This document shows positions 55,295-63,627 of a stretch of 64,000 bases of DNA, in pieces. Source of the DNA: DATAAP01 sp041690495 (GTDB lineage: Bacteria; Pseudomonadota; Alphaproteobacteria; CACIAM-22H2). Location of the stretch: the NCBI GenBank assembly GCA_041690495.1, contig JAWLHE010000009.1, positions 62,001-126,000 on the forward strand. The letters are read 5' to 3'. Numbering within the stretch: the first letter of the stretch is position 1; every line of letters begins with the position of its first letter. Position numbers and translations under genes: made by a program. The notes beneath the pieces are model-generated. The model was not told the DNA's origin. It saw only the letters and a program-made list of their open reading frames with translations, and did not search any database.

Positions 55295-56818
55295 TCAGCG
55301 GCGATCCTGCGATCGCGCGACCGCGCCGCCCGCGGTGAGCTCGATGCCGGTCAGGGTGCGCTCATCGTTGGCCATGCGCCATGACAGCAGCTTCTGCGCA
55401 TAGCGCAGCATGACGGGCGCATGGCGCGGATCGCCGGCGAGGTCGTGGAGTTCGTCGGGGTCGCGCTGCATGTCGAACAGCAGCGGCGGCAGCGCCGCGA
55501 AATGCACGTACTTGTATTCCCGATCGCGGATGACGTTGAGGCAGCACTCGTCTAGGCGCAGGCCGAGCGCGCGCTCGGGAGCGCCGCCCGGCACGTCGCG
55601 GAAGTCGAACTCCCAGTGCACCTCGCTGCGCCAGCGCTGCGGCGCTTCGCCGCGCAGGAAGGGTGCCAGCGACGCGCCGTCGCATTGCACGGGAACCCCG
55701 CGCCCCGCCAGATCGAGCATCGTCGGCATCAGGTCGACCGATTCGGTGAACGCATCGACCGTGGCGCCGCGCACGAAGCCGGTGCCGGGTGCCCGCACGA
55801 TCAGCGGGATGTGAAAGGCCTGGTCGAAATAGACCTCCTTCTCGAGATACCAGTGGTCGCCGAGCATTTCGCCATGATCGCAGCTGAAGACGATCAGCGT
55901 ATCGTCGTATCGGCCCGTCCGCTTGAGGAAACCGACCAGCCGACCGATCTGCGCGTCGACCTCGCTGATCAGGCCCCAATAGGTGGCGCGGAGCTGACGC
56001 AGATGATGCTCCGGCATCGCCGCCGCATAGCCGGACCATCCGAGATGCCAGGCGAGATAGGGATGCTGCCGTTTCTCCGCCTCGATCGTGGCTGCGCGGC
56101 GGAACCGCGGGAGATCGGCGGGATCGTACATCCTGTTGTACGGTTCGGGCGCTATGAACGGCGGGTGCGGGCGCAGATAGCCGCAATGCAGGAACCAGGG
56201 TTCATCGCGCCGCTGCTCGATGTATTCGATGGCGCAGTCGGTGACGAAGGCGGTATCGCTGTGCTCGGCTTTGTAGCGCGGCGGCGCATAGGTCGGTCCG
56301 CGCGCCTCCGCATCCGGATACCCGTCGACCGGACGTCGCGCATCGTCGATGTCGCCCGGCTTGACGTCGTAGCCGAGTCGGCGCAGATGCGCGATCCACG
56401 GCTTCTCGTCGCTCTGCAGCAGGGCGACGGCAGTGAAGCCCGGCATCAGCCCCTCGTAGCTGCGCAGCGACGGATCCTCGGGGTCGAGCCCGCGCGGGTC
56501 GGGGCTGGTGTCGGTGTAGCCGATCAGGCCGGGATCGTAGCCGGCCTTGCGCATCTCCAGCGCGATGTTGGTGAAGCGCCGGTCGAGCGGCGTGCCGTTC
56601 CGGACCGACCGGTGGTTCTGCATGTACATGCCGGTCAGCAGCGAGGCGCGCGCCGGGCCGCAGGGGGCAGCCTGCGCATAGTGCCGCCGGAACAGGACGC
56701 CGTCCGCGGCCAGTGCGTCGAGATTTGGCGTTTTCACCACCGGGTGGCCGACGGCGGAGAGGCAGTCGGCGCGCCACTGGTCGGCGAGAATGAGAAGGAT
56801 GTTTTTCGGTCGGCTCAA
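55295..56818 (-). CDS. Phosphonate monoester hydrolase-like sulfatase-superfamily enzyme
   Basis: 507 residues, TTG start with GGGAG upstream. The sulfatase-superfamily core has DQWRADC near residue 13, the formylglycine motif CGPARASLLTG with Cys53, and the metal-binding SCDHGEMLGDHW. The C-terminal half (EFDFRDVPGG, YKYVHFAALPPLLFD, YAQKLLSWRM) closely resembles the phosphonate monoester hydrolase/phosphodiesterases of Rhizobium and Burkholderia from memory, not ordinary arylsulfatases. Those enzymes are promiscuous for phosphate and phosphonate diesters and sulfates. A formylglycine-generating enzyme must be encoded elsewhere. Confidence 0.85.
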   Translation of the reverse strand: MSRPKNILLILADQWRADCLSAVGHPVVKTPNLDALAADGVLFRRHYAQAAPCGPARASLLTGMYMQNHRSVRNGTPLDRRFTNIALEMRKAGYDPGLIGYTDTSPDPRGLDPEDPSLRSYEGLMPGFTAVALLQSDEKPWIAHLRRLGYDVKPGDIDDARRPVDGYPDAEARGPTYAPPRYKAEHSDTAFVTDCAIEYIEQRRDEPWFLHCGYLRPHPPFIAPEPYNRMYDPADLPRFRRAATIEAEKRQHPYLAWHLGWSGYAAAMPEHHLRQLRATYWGLISEVDAQIGRLVGFLKRTGRYDDTLIVFSCDHGEMLGDHWYLEKEVYFDQAFHIPLIVRAPGTGFVRGATVDAFTESVDLMPTMLDLAGRGVPVQCDGASLAPFLRGEAPQRWRSEVHWEFDFRDVPGGAPERALGLRLDECCLNVIRDREYKYVHFAALPPLLFDMQRDPDELHDLAGDPRHAPVMLRYAQKLLSWRMANDERTLTGIELTAGGAVARSQDRR

Positions 56819-56878
56819 GTGCGGCTCCCGCGATTCGCGGGGCCGAGCCTAGCGTTGCGCTCCGCGGGCCGCCAGCGC

Positions 56879-57325
56879 CTAGCGTTCCTTCGGGATGATG
56901 CTGATGCCGCCACTGACCTCGAGCACGGCGTACTTGATCTGGTCCATGCGCTCGAGCCCCTGAGTCTGCCGCGCCGCCTCCAGGATCTCGTCATCTCGCA
57001 CGCGCGCCTTGTCCATCAGGTGCTTGAGCGGCTTGCCGTTGTCGACCAGCACGGTGGGAACGCCTTCGACGAAGCGCTGCGCCGTGCCCGAGTACTGCTT
57101 CCACATCGAGATTGCGACGTCGAGCGCCAGCAGGGTGACGATGACAATGAAGCCGTTGGTCAACGAGAAATCCTCCCCCAGCAGGGCCTGCTGAGTCGAC
57201 TCGCCGATGATCAGCAGCAGGACGAAATCGAAGCTGGTCATCTCGCTGAGCGTGCGGCGCCCGGCGATGCGGAAGACGATCAGCAGGACGATATAGATCG
57301 CCGCCGCGCGCAGAACCGATTCCAT
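56879..57325 (-). CDS. DUF421 (YetF/YcaP-like) membrane protein
   Basis: 148 residues from ATG 57325. Three hydrophobic helices (AAAIYIVLLIVFRIAGRR, FDFVLLLIIGESTQQALLG, NGFIVIVTLLALDVAISMW) are followed by the DUF421 cytosolic domain with FVEGVPTVLVDNGKPLKHLMDKARVRDDEILEAARQ. Function unknown. The C-terminal ISIIPKE is typical. Eleven bases separate it from the upstream membrane-anchored gene, suggesting one transcript. Confidence 0.9.
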   Translation of the reverse strand: MESVLRAAAIYIVLLIVFRIAGRRTLSEMTSFDFVLLLIIGESTQQALLGEDFSLTNGFIVIVTLLALDVAISMWKQYSGTAQRFVEGVPTVLVDNGKPLKHLMDKARVRDDEILEAARQTQGLERMDQIKYAVLEVSGGISIIPKER

Positions 57326-57335
57326 GGCGTCACCT

Positions 57336-57851
57336 TCACGGATAGATCCACTGGCTGATCCTGTGCGCCGGGCCGCCCGCAATTGTGACGCGTGAGGTCA
57401 GGCTGCCGGACTTCTGCGGCTTGGTATGCAGGACCACGGTAATCTCGCCGGGCCGCGAGTCGGTGCGGAAGCGCAGGAGCACCCCGTCCTGCACCACGCT
57501 CGTGCTGTCGGGCGGCGGCATCGTCGATGTGAGCTCGAGTCCGCGCACCGCATCGCCTGACAGGGCGATGGTCAGCGTGTCGTCGCGCGTGAGCCGGCCG
57601 TCGGCGCGGATCTCGAATGTCGTCGGCGCATGCAGCCGCGCGAAACGCTCGTAGGTCACCTGCAGGTCTGCCGGCGATCCGGCTGTCCTCGTGCTGAGCG
57701 GGCCGCTGCCGAACAGCCCGGCGAGGGCCGCGACGATCAGGAGCGCGAATACGCCCCAGCCGATGCGCTGGACGACCCAGGTCCGGTGCTGGAAGCGCAA
57801 GGGCGCATCGATCTCCAGTCCTGGGTGATCCTTGGTGGCAACGCTCGGCAA
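57336..57851 (-). CDS. Single-span membrane protein with extracytoplasmic beta domain
   Basis: 171 residues. I place the start at TTG 57851, which has a perfect AGGAGG five bases upstream; longer frames to ATG 58034 run through the divergent TSUP gene's promoter region. A cytoplasmic segment (VATKDHPGLEIDAPLRFQHRTWVVQRIG) leads to one helix (WGVFALLIVAALAGLFG) and a ~115-residue beta-rich domain. No family recognised. Likely co-transcribed with the DUF421 gene. Confidence 0.72.
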   Translation of the reverse strand: MPSVATKDHPGLEIDAPLRFQHRTWVVQRIGWGVFALLIVAALAGLFGSGPLSTRTAGSPADLQVTYERFARLHAPTTFEIRADGRLTRDDTLTIALSGDAVRGLELTSTMPPPDSTSVVQDGVLLRFRTDSRPGEITVVLHTKPQKSGSLTSRVTIAGGPAHRISQWIYP

Positions 57852-58032
57852 GGCGACCTCCTGTGCTTGGCGATTCAACCACTTGGCGGGACGTGCGTTC
57901 CGCATCCGGGCGTCCACCGGCCGAGTCGAAGGAGGTACTGACTCCGCCACCTTGGAGGGGCAGCTTGCCGCACTGCGCTCGCGCTGCGACAAAGAGCGGT
58001 CCGAACGCCGCTCTGCAAAGAAATTCCAGTTC

Positions 58033-58776
58033 ATGACCTTTGTCCTTCCCGCCGTGCTCGCCCTCGTCGCGGCGGCATCGTTCTTCTCGGGCATCTTCGG
58101 CGTCGCCGGCGGGATGATCCTGATGGGCGGGCTCGTCTATCTGCTGCCGGTGTCGCAGGCGATGCTCGTGCACGGCGTAGCGCAGTTCGTCTCCAACGGC
58201 GCGCGCGTCATGCAGTGGCGCGCCGTCATCGAACTCCGCCTCGTCGCCTGGTTCCTCGGCGGCTCCGCCGCATGCGTGGCGATCCTTGCCTTCATCCGCT
58301 TCGTGCCGTCGCCGACTTTGGTGCTGTTCCTGCTCGGCGCGTCCGCGCTGGCCATTCTCGCCGTGCCGGACCGGATGGCGCCGAGGATCACGGATCGCCC
58401 GGTCGCCGTCGTCGTCGGCTTCCTCGCCGCCGGCCTGATGCTCACGGCCGGCGTGTCCGGCACGTTCATTGACCAGTTCTTCGCCCGCACCGGGCTCGAC
58501 CGCCGCGCCAATATCGCCACCAAGGCAACGATGCAGACCGTGCTGCACGCGGTGAAGATCGTCTACTTCGCGGGTGTTGCCCCGTATGCGCTGGACGAGG
58601 CGCTGCTGCTCATTCTCGCGCTGGTGCCGCTGGTCGCGGTGGTCGGTTCGAGGCTCGGCGGCATCGTCCTGCTGCGGATGAACGACAAGCAGTTCTACTG
58701 GTGGACCCGCCGCATCGTCTTCTGCGTCGGTGCCTTCTATGTGGCGATCGCGCTGAAGGGGATGTTCGTCGGGTGA
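58033..58776 (+). CDS. TSUP-family (TauE/SafE-like) membrane exporter
   Basis: 247 residues from ATG 58033, with GFAGG-like repeats in the first helix pair (ASFFSGIFGVAGGMILMGGLVYLLP) and the mirrored segment in the second half (GVSGTFIDQFFARTGLDRRANIATKATMQ). About eight helices. Transported anion is unknown. A second, only distantly similar family member is at 29893. Transcribed divergently from the DUF421 pair. Confidence 0.88.
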   Translation: MTFVLPAVLALVAAASFFSGIFGVAGGMILMGGLVYLLPVSQAMLVHGVAQFVSNGARVMQWRAVIELRLVAWFLGGSAACVAILAFIRFVPSPTLVLFLLGASALAILAVPDRMAPRITDRPVAVVVGFLAAGLMLTAGVSGTFIDQFFARTGLDRRANIATKATMQTVLHAVKIVYFAGVAPYALDEALLLILALVPLVAVVGSRLGGIVLLRMNDKQFYWWTRRIVFCVGAFYVAIALKGMFVG

Positions 58777-58795
58777 GTGCCTGTACATTAGACCC

Positions 58796-58885
58796 ACTGT
58801 CATGCCCGGGCTTGACCCGGGCATCCAGCGGCGCTGGCGGTGCCCCCGTAATTGGATCGCCGGGTCAAGCCCGGCAATGACAGTA
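58796..58885. repeat. Inverted-repeat element, best-preserved copy
   Basis: About 90 bases. Left end ACTGTCATGCCCGGG leads to CTTGA and CCCGGGCAT (58816-58824); right end has GCCGGG (58859-58864), TCAAG, CCCGGC and AATGACAGT. The outer ends are inverted copies of each other, and each half also folds into its own hairpin. Lies between the TSUP and old yellow enzyme genes (convergent). Confidence 0.82.
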
Positions 58886-58898
58886 GAAAGCTTTGGAC

Positions 58899-60074
58899 CT
58901 AGACGATCCGCTTGGGCTCCTCGCCCTCGCGCCAGGGGCCGAGCTGCTTGAGGATGGGCTCGCGCCGCTCGAGCCACCAGCCGGGCTGGTCGGGCCAGGA
59001 CTTGAACGAGCGCTCGCCAAAGCCCGTGGTCAGCTCCGCCTCGGCGTGCAACGCCCAGTTGGGATCGTAGAGCGCCTCGCGGCCGATGGCGACGAGATCG
59101 GCATGGCCGTCGCGCAACACTGCTTCGGCCTGCTTCGCGGCGACGATCAGCCCGACCGCCATGGTGGCGATGCCGGCGTCCTTGCGGATGCGCGCCGCGA
59201 ACGGCACCTGGTGGCCGTAGAAGCGCGGGATCTTCGCATTGGTCGCGGTCCCGGCTATACCGGCGGAGGACGAATCAATGACGTCGACGCCGAGCGCCTT
59301 GAGCTCCTTCGCGAAGACCACGGTATCGTCGAGCGTCAGCCCGCCCTCGACATAATCCGTCGCCGAGACGCGCACGAACAGCGGCCGCTCTTCGGGCCAT
59401 GCCGTCCGCACCGCGCGCGCGACCTCAAGCGGCAGGCGCATGCGGCCCTTCGCATCGCCGCCGTATTCGTCGCTGCGCTTGTTCGACCACGGCGACAGGA
59501 ACGCGTGCAGCAGATAGCCGTGCGCGGCATGGATCTCCACCACGTCGAAGCCGGCGCGTACGGCGCGCCGCGTCGCCGCCTCGAACGCCGCGACGATGCC
59601 CGCGATTTCCGCCTTGGTTGCCGCGTGCGGCACGTGCCAGCCGTCGGATACGGGAAGCGGCGAGGGGGCTACCGTGTCCCAGGGCTTCTCGCCGCGCGCG
59701 AGGTCGCTCTCGCCGACCGGCCCGTTGCCGTGCCACGGGCGCTGCGCGCTGCCCTTGCGGCCAGCATGGGCGAGCTGGATGCCGGCGGCGGCGCCTTGCG
59801 ACGTCAGGAAGGCGGCGATGCGCGCGAGGCCCTCGATCTGGCCATCCTCCCATAGCCCGGTGTCGCCATGGGTGATGCGGCCGTCCTCGGCGACCGCGGT
59901 GGCCTCCATGATCACCAGCCCGGCGCCGCCGACGGCGAAGCGGCCGAGATGCACGAGGTGCCAGTCGGTCACGTAGCCGCGGTTCGCCGAGTACTGGCAC
60001 ATCGGCGAGATGACGACGCGGTTCTTCAGCGTGAGTCCGCGAAGTGTGAGGGGCGAGAACAGGCTGGCGGTCAT
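58899..60074 (-). CDS. Old yellow enzyme-like NADH:flavin oxidoreductase (NamA/YqjM class)
   Basis: 391 residues. FMN-barrel with ISPMCQYSANRGYVTDWHLVHLGRFAVGGAG, IQLAHAGRKGS, VEIHAAHGYLLHAFLSPWSNKRSDEYGGD (catalytic His pair and Tyr region) and LVAIGREALYDPNWALHAEAE. This is class III OYE, which reduces activated C=C bonds of enones and nitro compounds using NADPH. The Cys in SPMCQY is the redox-tuning Cys of the YqjM type. Confidence 0.93.
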   Translation of the reverse strand: MTASLFSPLTLRGLTLKNRVVISPMCQYSANRGYVTDWHLVHLGRFAVGGAGLVIMEATAVAEDGRITHGDTGLWEDGQIEGLARIAAFLTSQGAAAGIQLAHAGRKGSAQRPWHGNGPVGESDLARGEKPWDTVAPSPLPVSDGWHVPHAATKAEIAGIVAAFEAATRRAVRAGFDVVEIHAAHGYLLHAFLSPWSNKRSDEYGGDAKGRMRLPLEVARAVRTAWPEERPLFVRVSATDYVEGGLTLDDTVVFAKELKALGVDVIDSSSAGIAGTATNAKIPRFYGHQVPFAARIRKDAGIATMAVGLIVAAKQAEAVLRDGHADLVAIGREALYDPNWALHAEAELTTGFGERSFKSWPDQPGWWLERREPILKQLGPWREGEEPKRIV

Positions 60075-60390
60075 GGCGGCTCCGGTCGTGGCGGGGTATC
60101 AATGCCGGGTCGGCGGCGCAGGGCGGCGGCTTCAGCGCGCGTCCGGTGAAGCAGCCGGTGAAACAGCCAACCCATTGTTTCGGCGGACCGTTTCGGAGAC
60201 TGCTTCAGTGCTTCACGCGAGTCTGCAGTGTGCTTTTCCCTACCGCCCCCGACCCTTAAACCGGCCGCGCCCGCCGGTCACGGGACCGCGCGGGCGCAAG
60301 GCTGGCGGCCCAAGTGGGCCAAAATCCGCTGTGGGGGTCAAGACGGAAAAGTGCCGTCGCGCAACGGTCCCGACGTCATGTCGCCGTCGC
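60075..60390 (+). other. Intergenic region of 316 bases, no gene
   Basis: Upstream of the old yellow enzyme gene on the minus strand. Contains GGTGAAGCAGCCGGTGAAAC, a phrase pair whose complement (GTTTCACCGGCTGC) matches the TTTCACCG repeats of the 7706-8223 gap, plus TTTCGG repeats at 60177-60200. The remainder is GC-rich without open frames that look coding. Confidence 0.55.
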
Positions 60391-60951
60391 TCACAGCATC
60401 TCCGGCTTGAACCGCTTCCGCCACTTCGCCGTGGTCGGTCCCGCGAGCATGAACAGGCCGTCGCCGCGGTAGTGGATGGTTTTCGGAAATTTCGGCGTGG
60501 GTGCGACGTGCGCCTTCACGCATTCCAGGACGAACAGGTTGTATTTGCGGATCAGGCTCGTGTCGACGACGCGGCACTCGAAGGACGAGTGGCATTCGGC
60601 GATCAGCGGCGCCTCGACCTCCTTTCCGGGCCGTGCGGTGAGGTTGAACGTAGCGAACTTGTCGGTGTCGCGGCCCGAGCTGTTGCCGATGCCGACGACC
60701 GCGCCGCCGAGATCGGCGGTCGGCAGGTTGATCACGCATTCGTGGCTGCGGCGGATCATCTCGAAGCTGCGGTTCTCGGTCCAGATGTAGCAGCCGATCA
60801 GCGAGGGCTGGAACTCCATGATCATGTGCCAGCCCATGGTCATGATGTTGGTCTCGCCCTTCCACGCCGAGCTGACCAGCACGATCGGCCCTGGCTCGAG
60901 AAATCGGCGGACGTTGGAGACGGGGAAATCCTTCTTCGCGTATTTCCGCAT
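60391..60951 (-). CDS. Flavin reductase-like (FMN-binding split-barrel) protein
   Basis: 186 residues. RRFLEPGPIVLVSSAWKGETNIMTMGWHMIMEFQPSLIGCYIW is the DIM6/NTAB-type N-terminus, with ECVINLPTADLGGAVVGIGNSSGRDTDKFATFNLTA after the first barrel half. Probably binds FMN and reduces it or a small substrate for a partner. GAGGTG precedes the ATG. Confidence 0.88.
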   Translation of the reverse strand: MRKYAKKDFPVSNVRRFLEPGPIVLVSSAWKGETNIMTMGWHMIMEFQPSLIGCYIWTENRSFEMIRRSHECVINLPTADLGGAVVGIGNSSGRDTDKFATFNLTARPGKEVEAPLIAECHSSFECRVVDTSLIRKYNLFVLECVKAHVAPTPKFPKTIHYRGDGLFMLAGPTTAKWRKRFKPEML

Positions 60952-61077
60952 CGGCGCACCTCGTGTGGGTCCGCCGGAATGGTAGCGCCGGGGCCGGGCC
61001 GAGTTCGGCCCTTACACGAGGTAGGCATCCGGATGCGAGGGAGGGGAGTCGCTGGTGCGGCTCCCCTCCGTCACGCC

Positions 61078-61185
61078 TCACGCGTTGGAGCCCCCGTCGA
61101 CATCGATCGTGGCGCCGATGATATACGCGGCGCCGGGCTCGGCGAGGAAGGCGACCGTATTCGCAATCTCTTCCGGTCGGCCATC
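61078..61185 (-). pseudogene. Truncated SDR remnant (C-terminal tail only)
   Basis: On the minus strand the bases between the hydratase stop (61187) and TGA 61078-61080 encode DGRPEEIANTVAFLAEPGAAYIIGATIDVDGGSNA, the classical C-terminus of a FabG-type SDR. The intact SDR at 62086 ends GRPEEIAHAVAFLAGPGSSYITGATITVDGGFNA, so about three quarters of these positions agree, with matching nucleotides at similar density. There is no start, cofactor site or active site, so this is a fragment left by deletion of a paralogous gene. Confidence 0.9.
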
Positions 61186-61186
61186 G

Positions 61187-62008
61187 TCAGCGGAAGCGGA
61201 CGCGGAGCGGCTCGAGGCCGATCCCGTCGAAGCGGGTGGTCCATGTCTCGCCCGGTGCGATCGGCATGGCTTCGGTCAGCGTTCCGGTTGTCACGATCTC
61301 GCCGGCGCGCAGCGTCTCGCAAGCGGGATAGCGGTCGATCTCCTCGAGCATCCGGCCGAGCGATTTCAGCGGGCTGCCGAGGACGTTGCGGGCGTGGCCG
61401 GCGCGGCTGACGCCGCTGTCGCTCGTCAGGTCGACGCTGAACGACGACAGCTTTGCGAGCCATTCGCCATCGACCTCTCGCTTCGCGCCGAGCAGGAGCG
61501 CGCCGTGGAAGCCGTAGGCGGCGACGGCGTCCGCCGGGGTGAATTTCCAGCCGGGAAAGATCGAGTGGACGATCTCGTAACCCGGCGCGATCCAGTCGAC
61601 GCAGGACAGCAGATCGGCGTCGCTCATGCCGGCGCGCGGCGCCTTGGCGAGATGGAGCACGACTTCAGGCTCGATGCGCGGCTCGCACAGGCCGGTCAGC
61701 GGGAACGCCGCATCCGCTGCGTCATGCACCGTGCTGTCGTACATGAAATTCCAGATCGGCCCGGAGATCCTGAAGCCGCGCAGGGCCTCGGGATTGGTGA
61801 AGCCGATCTTGCGGCCCTTCGGTGTTTCGCCGCGCGCGCGGCGCAGCGTGTCGACGCGGGCGACGATCGCATAGGCCTCGGCGATGTCGAGGGCGGGGTG
61901 ATGCTGCGAGAACGGCGCCGTCTGGCGGCCTGTCCCGAGCAGCGCCATAAGCTCGTCGGCGATCACGCCGACCCGTTCCGTCTGAGCCTGTTCCTGCGCC
62001 TGTGCCAT
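61187..62008 (-). CDS. 2-keto-4-pentenoate hydratase-like protein (FAH family)
   Basis: 273 residues from ATG 62008 (GGAGGGATCGG upstream). GRKIGFTNPEALRGF, EPRIEPEVVLHLAKAP with the E-x-E metal site, and VDWIAPGYEIVHSIFPGW match the MhpD/HpcG hydratases, which hydrate 2-oxo-dienoates in aromatic meta-cleavage pathways. No dioxygenase or aldolase is nearby, so the pathway is unknown. The stop overlaps the start of the SDR remnant region. Confidence 0.87.
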   Translation of the reverse strand: MAQAQEQAQTERVGVIADELMALLGTGRQTAPFSQHHPALDIAEAYAIVARVDTLRRARGETPKGRKIGFTNPEALRGFRISGPIWNFMYDSTVHDAADAAFPLTGLCEPRIEPEVVLHLAKAPRAGMSDADLLSCVDWIAPGYEIVHSIFPGWKFTPADAVAAYGFHGALLLGAKREVDGEWLAKLSSFSVDLTSDSGVSRAGHARNVLGSPLKSLGRMLEEIDRYPACETLRAGEIVTTGTLTEAMPIAPGETWTTRFDGIGLEPLRVRFR

Positions 62009-62085
62009 TCCGATCCCTCCCGGCCATGCCCTTGCGAGCATAGCCGGGAGGCGCAGGGACGGCCATGACGCCGGTGGCGCGACCG

Positions 62086-62835
62086 CTACGCGTTGAAGCC
62101 GCCGTCCACGGTGATCGTCGCGCCGGTGATGTAGGACGAGCCGGGGCCGGCGAGGAAGGCGACCGCATGGGCGATTTCCTCCGGCCTGCCGTAGCGGCCG
62201 AGCGCCGTCTGGCTCTTCTGCGTTTCGGCATGCGCGCCGTCGGCGGGGTTCATCTCGGTGTCGATCGGGCCGGGCTGCACCGTATTGACGGTGATCCCCT
62301 TCGGCCCGAAATCGCGCGCCCAGCCGCGGGTGTAGGCGGCGACCGCCGCCTTGGTCGCCGAGTAGTCGGCGACGCCGGGGAAGGGCGAGCGGGCGCCGAC
62401 CACCGAGCCGATAGTGATGATACGGCCGCCGTCGCGCAGGAACGGCACGGCCGCGCGCACCGCCGCTGCGACGCCGCCGACATTGACGGCGAGCTGGCGG
62501 TCCATCGCGGCGAAGTCGGTGGCGGGGTCGGAGGTCGGGCCGGTGACGTAGACGGCCGCGTTGTTCACCAGGATGTCGATGCGGCCGAATGCCTTGGCGA
62601 CGTCGCGCACCAGGCTCGCGACCTGCGTGGCGTCGGCCTGATCGGCGCGGAACGCGGCGGCGCGTACACCCTTCGCCTCCAGCTCCTTCACCAGCGCCAG
62701 CGCCCGGTCCGCCGTCTTCGCATACGAGATGGCGATATCGGCGCCGTCTTCGGCGAGACGCCGCGCGATGGCGGCGCCGATGCCGCGCGAGCCGCCTGTC
62801 ACCAGTGCGACCTTGCCCTTGAGTGTCGTGGTCAT
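62086..62835 (-). CDS. Short-chain dehydrogenase/reductase (FabG-like)
   Basis: 249 residues from ATG 62835 with AGGAG nine bases upstream. Motifs: ALVTGGSRGIGAAIA, NNAAVYVTG, and the Ser-Tyr-Lys triad in IGSVVG and YSATKAAVA. NADP likely from the ARRLAEDGAD region. Substrate unknown. The start faces a divergent TetR gene across a perfect operator, so it is probably that regulator's target, as is typical of SDR-TetR pairs. Confidence 0.92.
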   Translation of the reverse strand: MTTTLKGKVALVTGGSRGIGAAIARRLAEDGADIAISYAKTADRALALVKELEAKGVRAAAFRADQADATQVASLVRDVAKAFGRIDILVNNAAVYVTGPTSDPATDFAAMDRQLAVNVGGVAAAVRAAVPFLRDGGRIITIGSVVGARSPFPGVADYSATKAAVAAYTRGWARDFGPKGITVNTVQPGPIDTEMNPADGAHAETQKSQTALGRYGRPEEIAHAVAFLAGPGSSYITGATITVDGGFNA

Positions 62836-62857
62836 TGCGTTACTCCTGTCCGAGTTA

Positions 62858-62873
62858 TGTATCGGTCGATACA
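62858..62873. promoter_or_regulatory. Perfect TetR-type operator between SDR and TetR genes
   Basis: TGTATCG (62858-62864), GT, CGATACA (62867-62873): a perfect dyad of 7-bp arms and 2-base spacer, 23 bases upstream of the SDR start and 74 upstream of the TetR start. The form matches TetR/AcrR-family operators. Confidence 0.85.
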
Positions 62874-62946
62874 AATGTACCGCTGGACAAGGGCTGTCAA
62901 GAGACTTATGTAGTAATGACTAAAGAACAGGCAGGAGGGTTAGGAC

Positions 62947-63627
62947 ATGGCGATCGGGCGGCCCCGCGCCTTCGACAAGGACAAAGCGCTCGACCGCGCG
63001 CTGGACGTGTTCCTGCGCCAGGGCTACGAGGGCGCCTCGCTTGCCGACCTGACCGCGGCGATGGGCATCAATCCGCCCAGCCTCTACGCCTGCTTCGGCA
63101 GCAAGGAGGGGCTGTTCCGCGCCGCCCTCGACCGCTACGAGCAGACGCGCGGCAATGCGTTCGCGGAGGCGCTGGCGCGGCCGAGCGCGCGCGAAGCGGT
63201 CGAGCACCTGCTGCGCCAGAGCGCCGTCTACCAGACCGATCCGGATACGCCGCCCGGCTGCCTGCTGGTGCAGGCGGCGCTGACCTGCAGCGGCCAGGCC
63301 GAAGGCGTGCGCTGCGAGCTGGGCCAGAGGCGCGCGAAGGCGGAGCAGATGCTGCGCGACCGCTTCCATCGCGCCAAGGCGGACGGCGACCTGCCGAAGG
63401 ACGCCGACTGCGTGGCGCTGGCGCGCTTCGTGACGACGACCATCAACGGCATGGCGGTGGCCGCTGCGGGCGGCGCCAGCCGCGCCGAGCTGATGCAGGT
63501 CGTCGATCTCGCGCTGCGCGCGTGGCCGGCGCCGGCGCAGAAGAGGCGAAGGGGCCGCGCGTCAGGCCGCGCGGCGCGCGCCGCCGGCCGCGAGCAGGCG
63601 GCGGTAGGTCACCGTGCCGTCCGCTGA
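62947..63627 (+). CDS. TetR-family transcriptional regulator
   Basis: 226 residues. MAIGRPRAFDKDKALDRALDVFLRQGYEGASLADLTAAMGINPPSLYACFGSKEGLFRAALDRYEQTRG is a textbook TetR N-terminus. The ligand domain contains DTPPGCLLVQAALTCSG. An AGGAGGGTTAGG ribosome site precedes the ATG. The last ~20 residues are low-complexity and basic and overlap the convergent GNAT gene by 66 bases, so the biological C-terminus may be shorter. Likely represses itself and the SDR via 62858. Confidence 0.92.
   Translation: MAIGRPRAFDKDKALDRALDVFLRQGYEGASLADLTAAMGINPPSLYACFGSKEGLFRAALDRYEQTRGNAFAEALARPSAREAVEHLLRQSAVYQTDPDTPPGCLLVQAALTCSGQAEGVRCELGQRRAKAEQMLRDRFHRAKADGDLPKDADCVALARFVTTTINGMAVAAAGGASRAELMQVVDLALRAWPAPAQKRRRGRASGRAARAAGREQAAVGHRAVR

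Noticed and set aside
61078..61410. A complete SDR gene running into the hydratase region
   Set aside because: Only the C-terminal ~36 residues are present; the frame upstream is the hydratase coding sequence in another frame, without SDR motifs.
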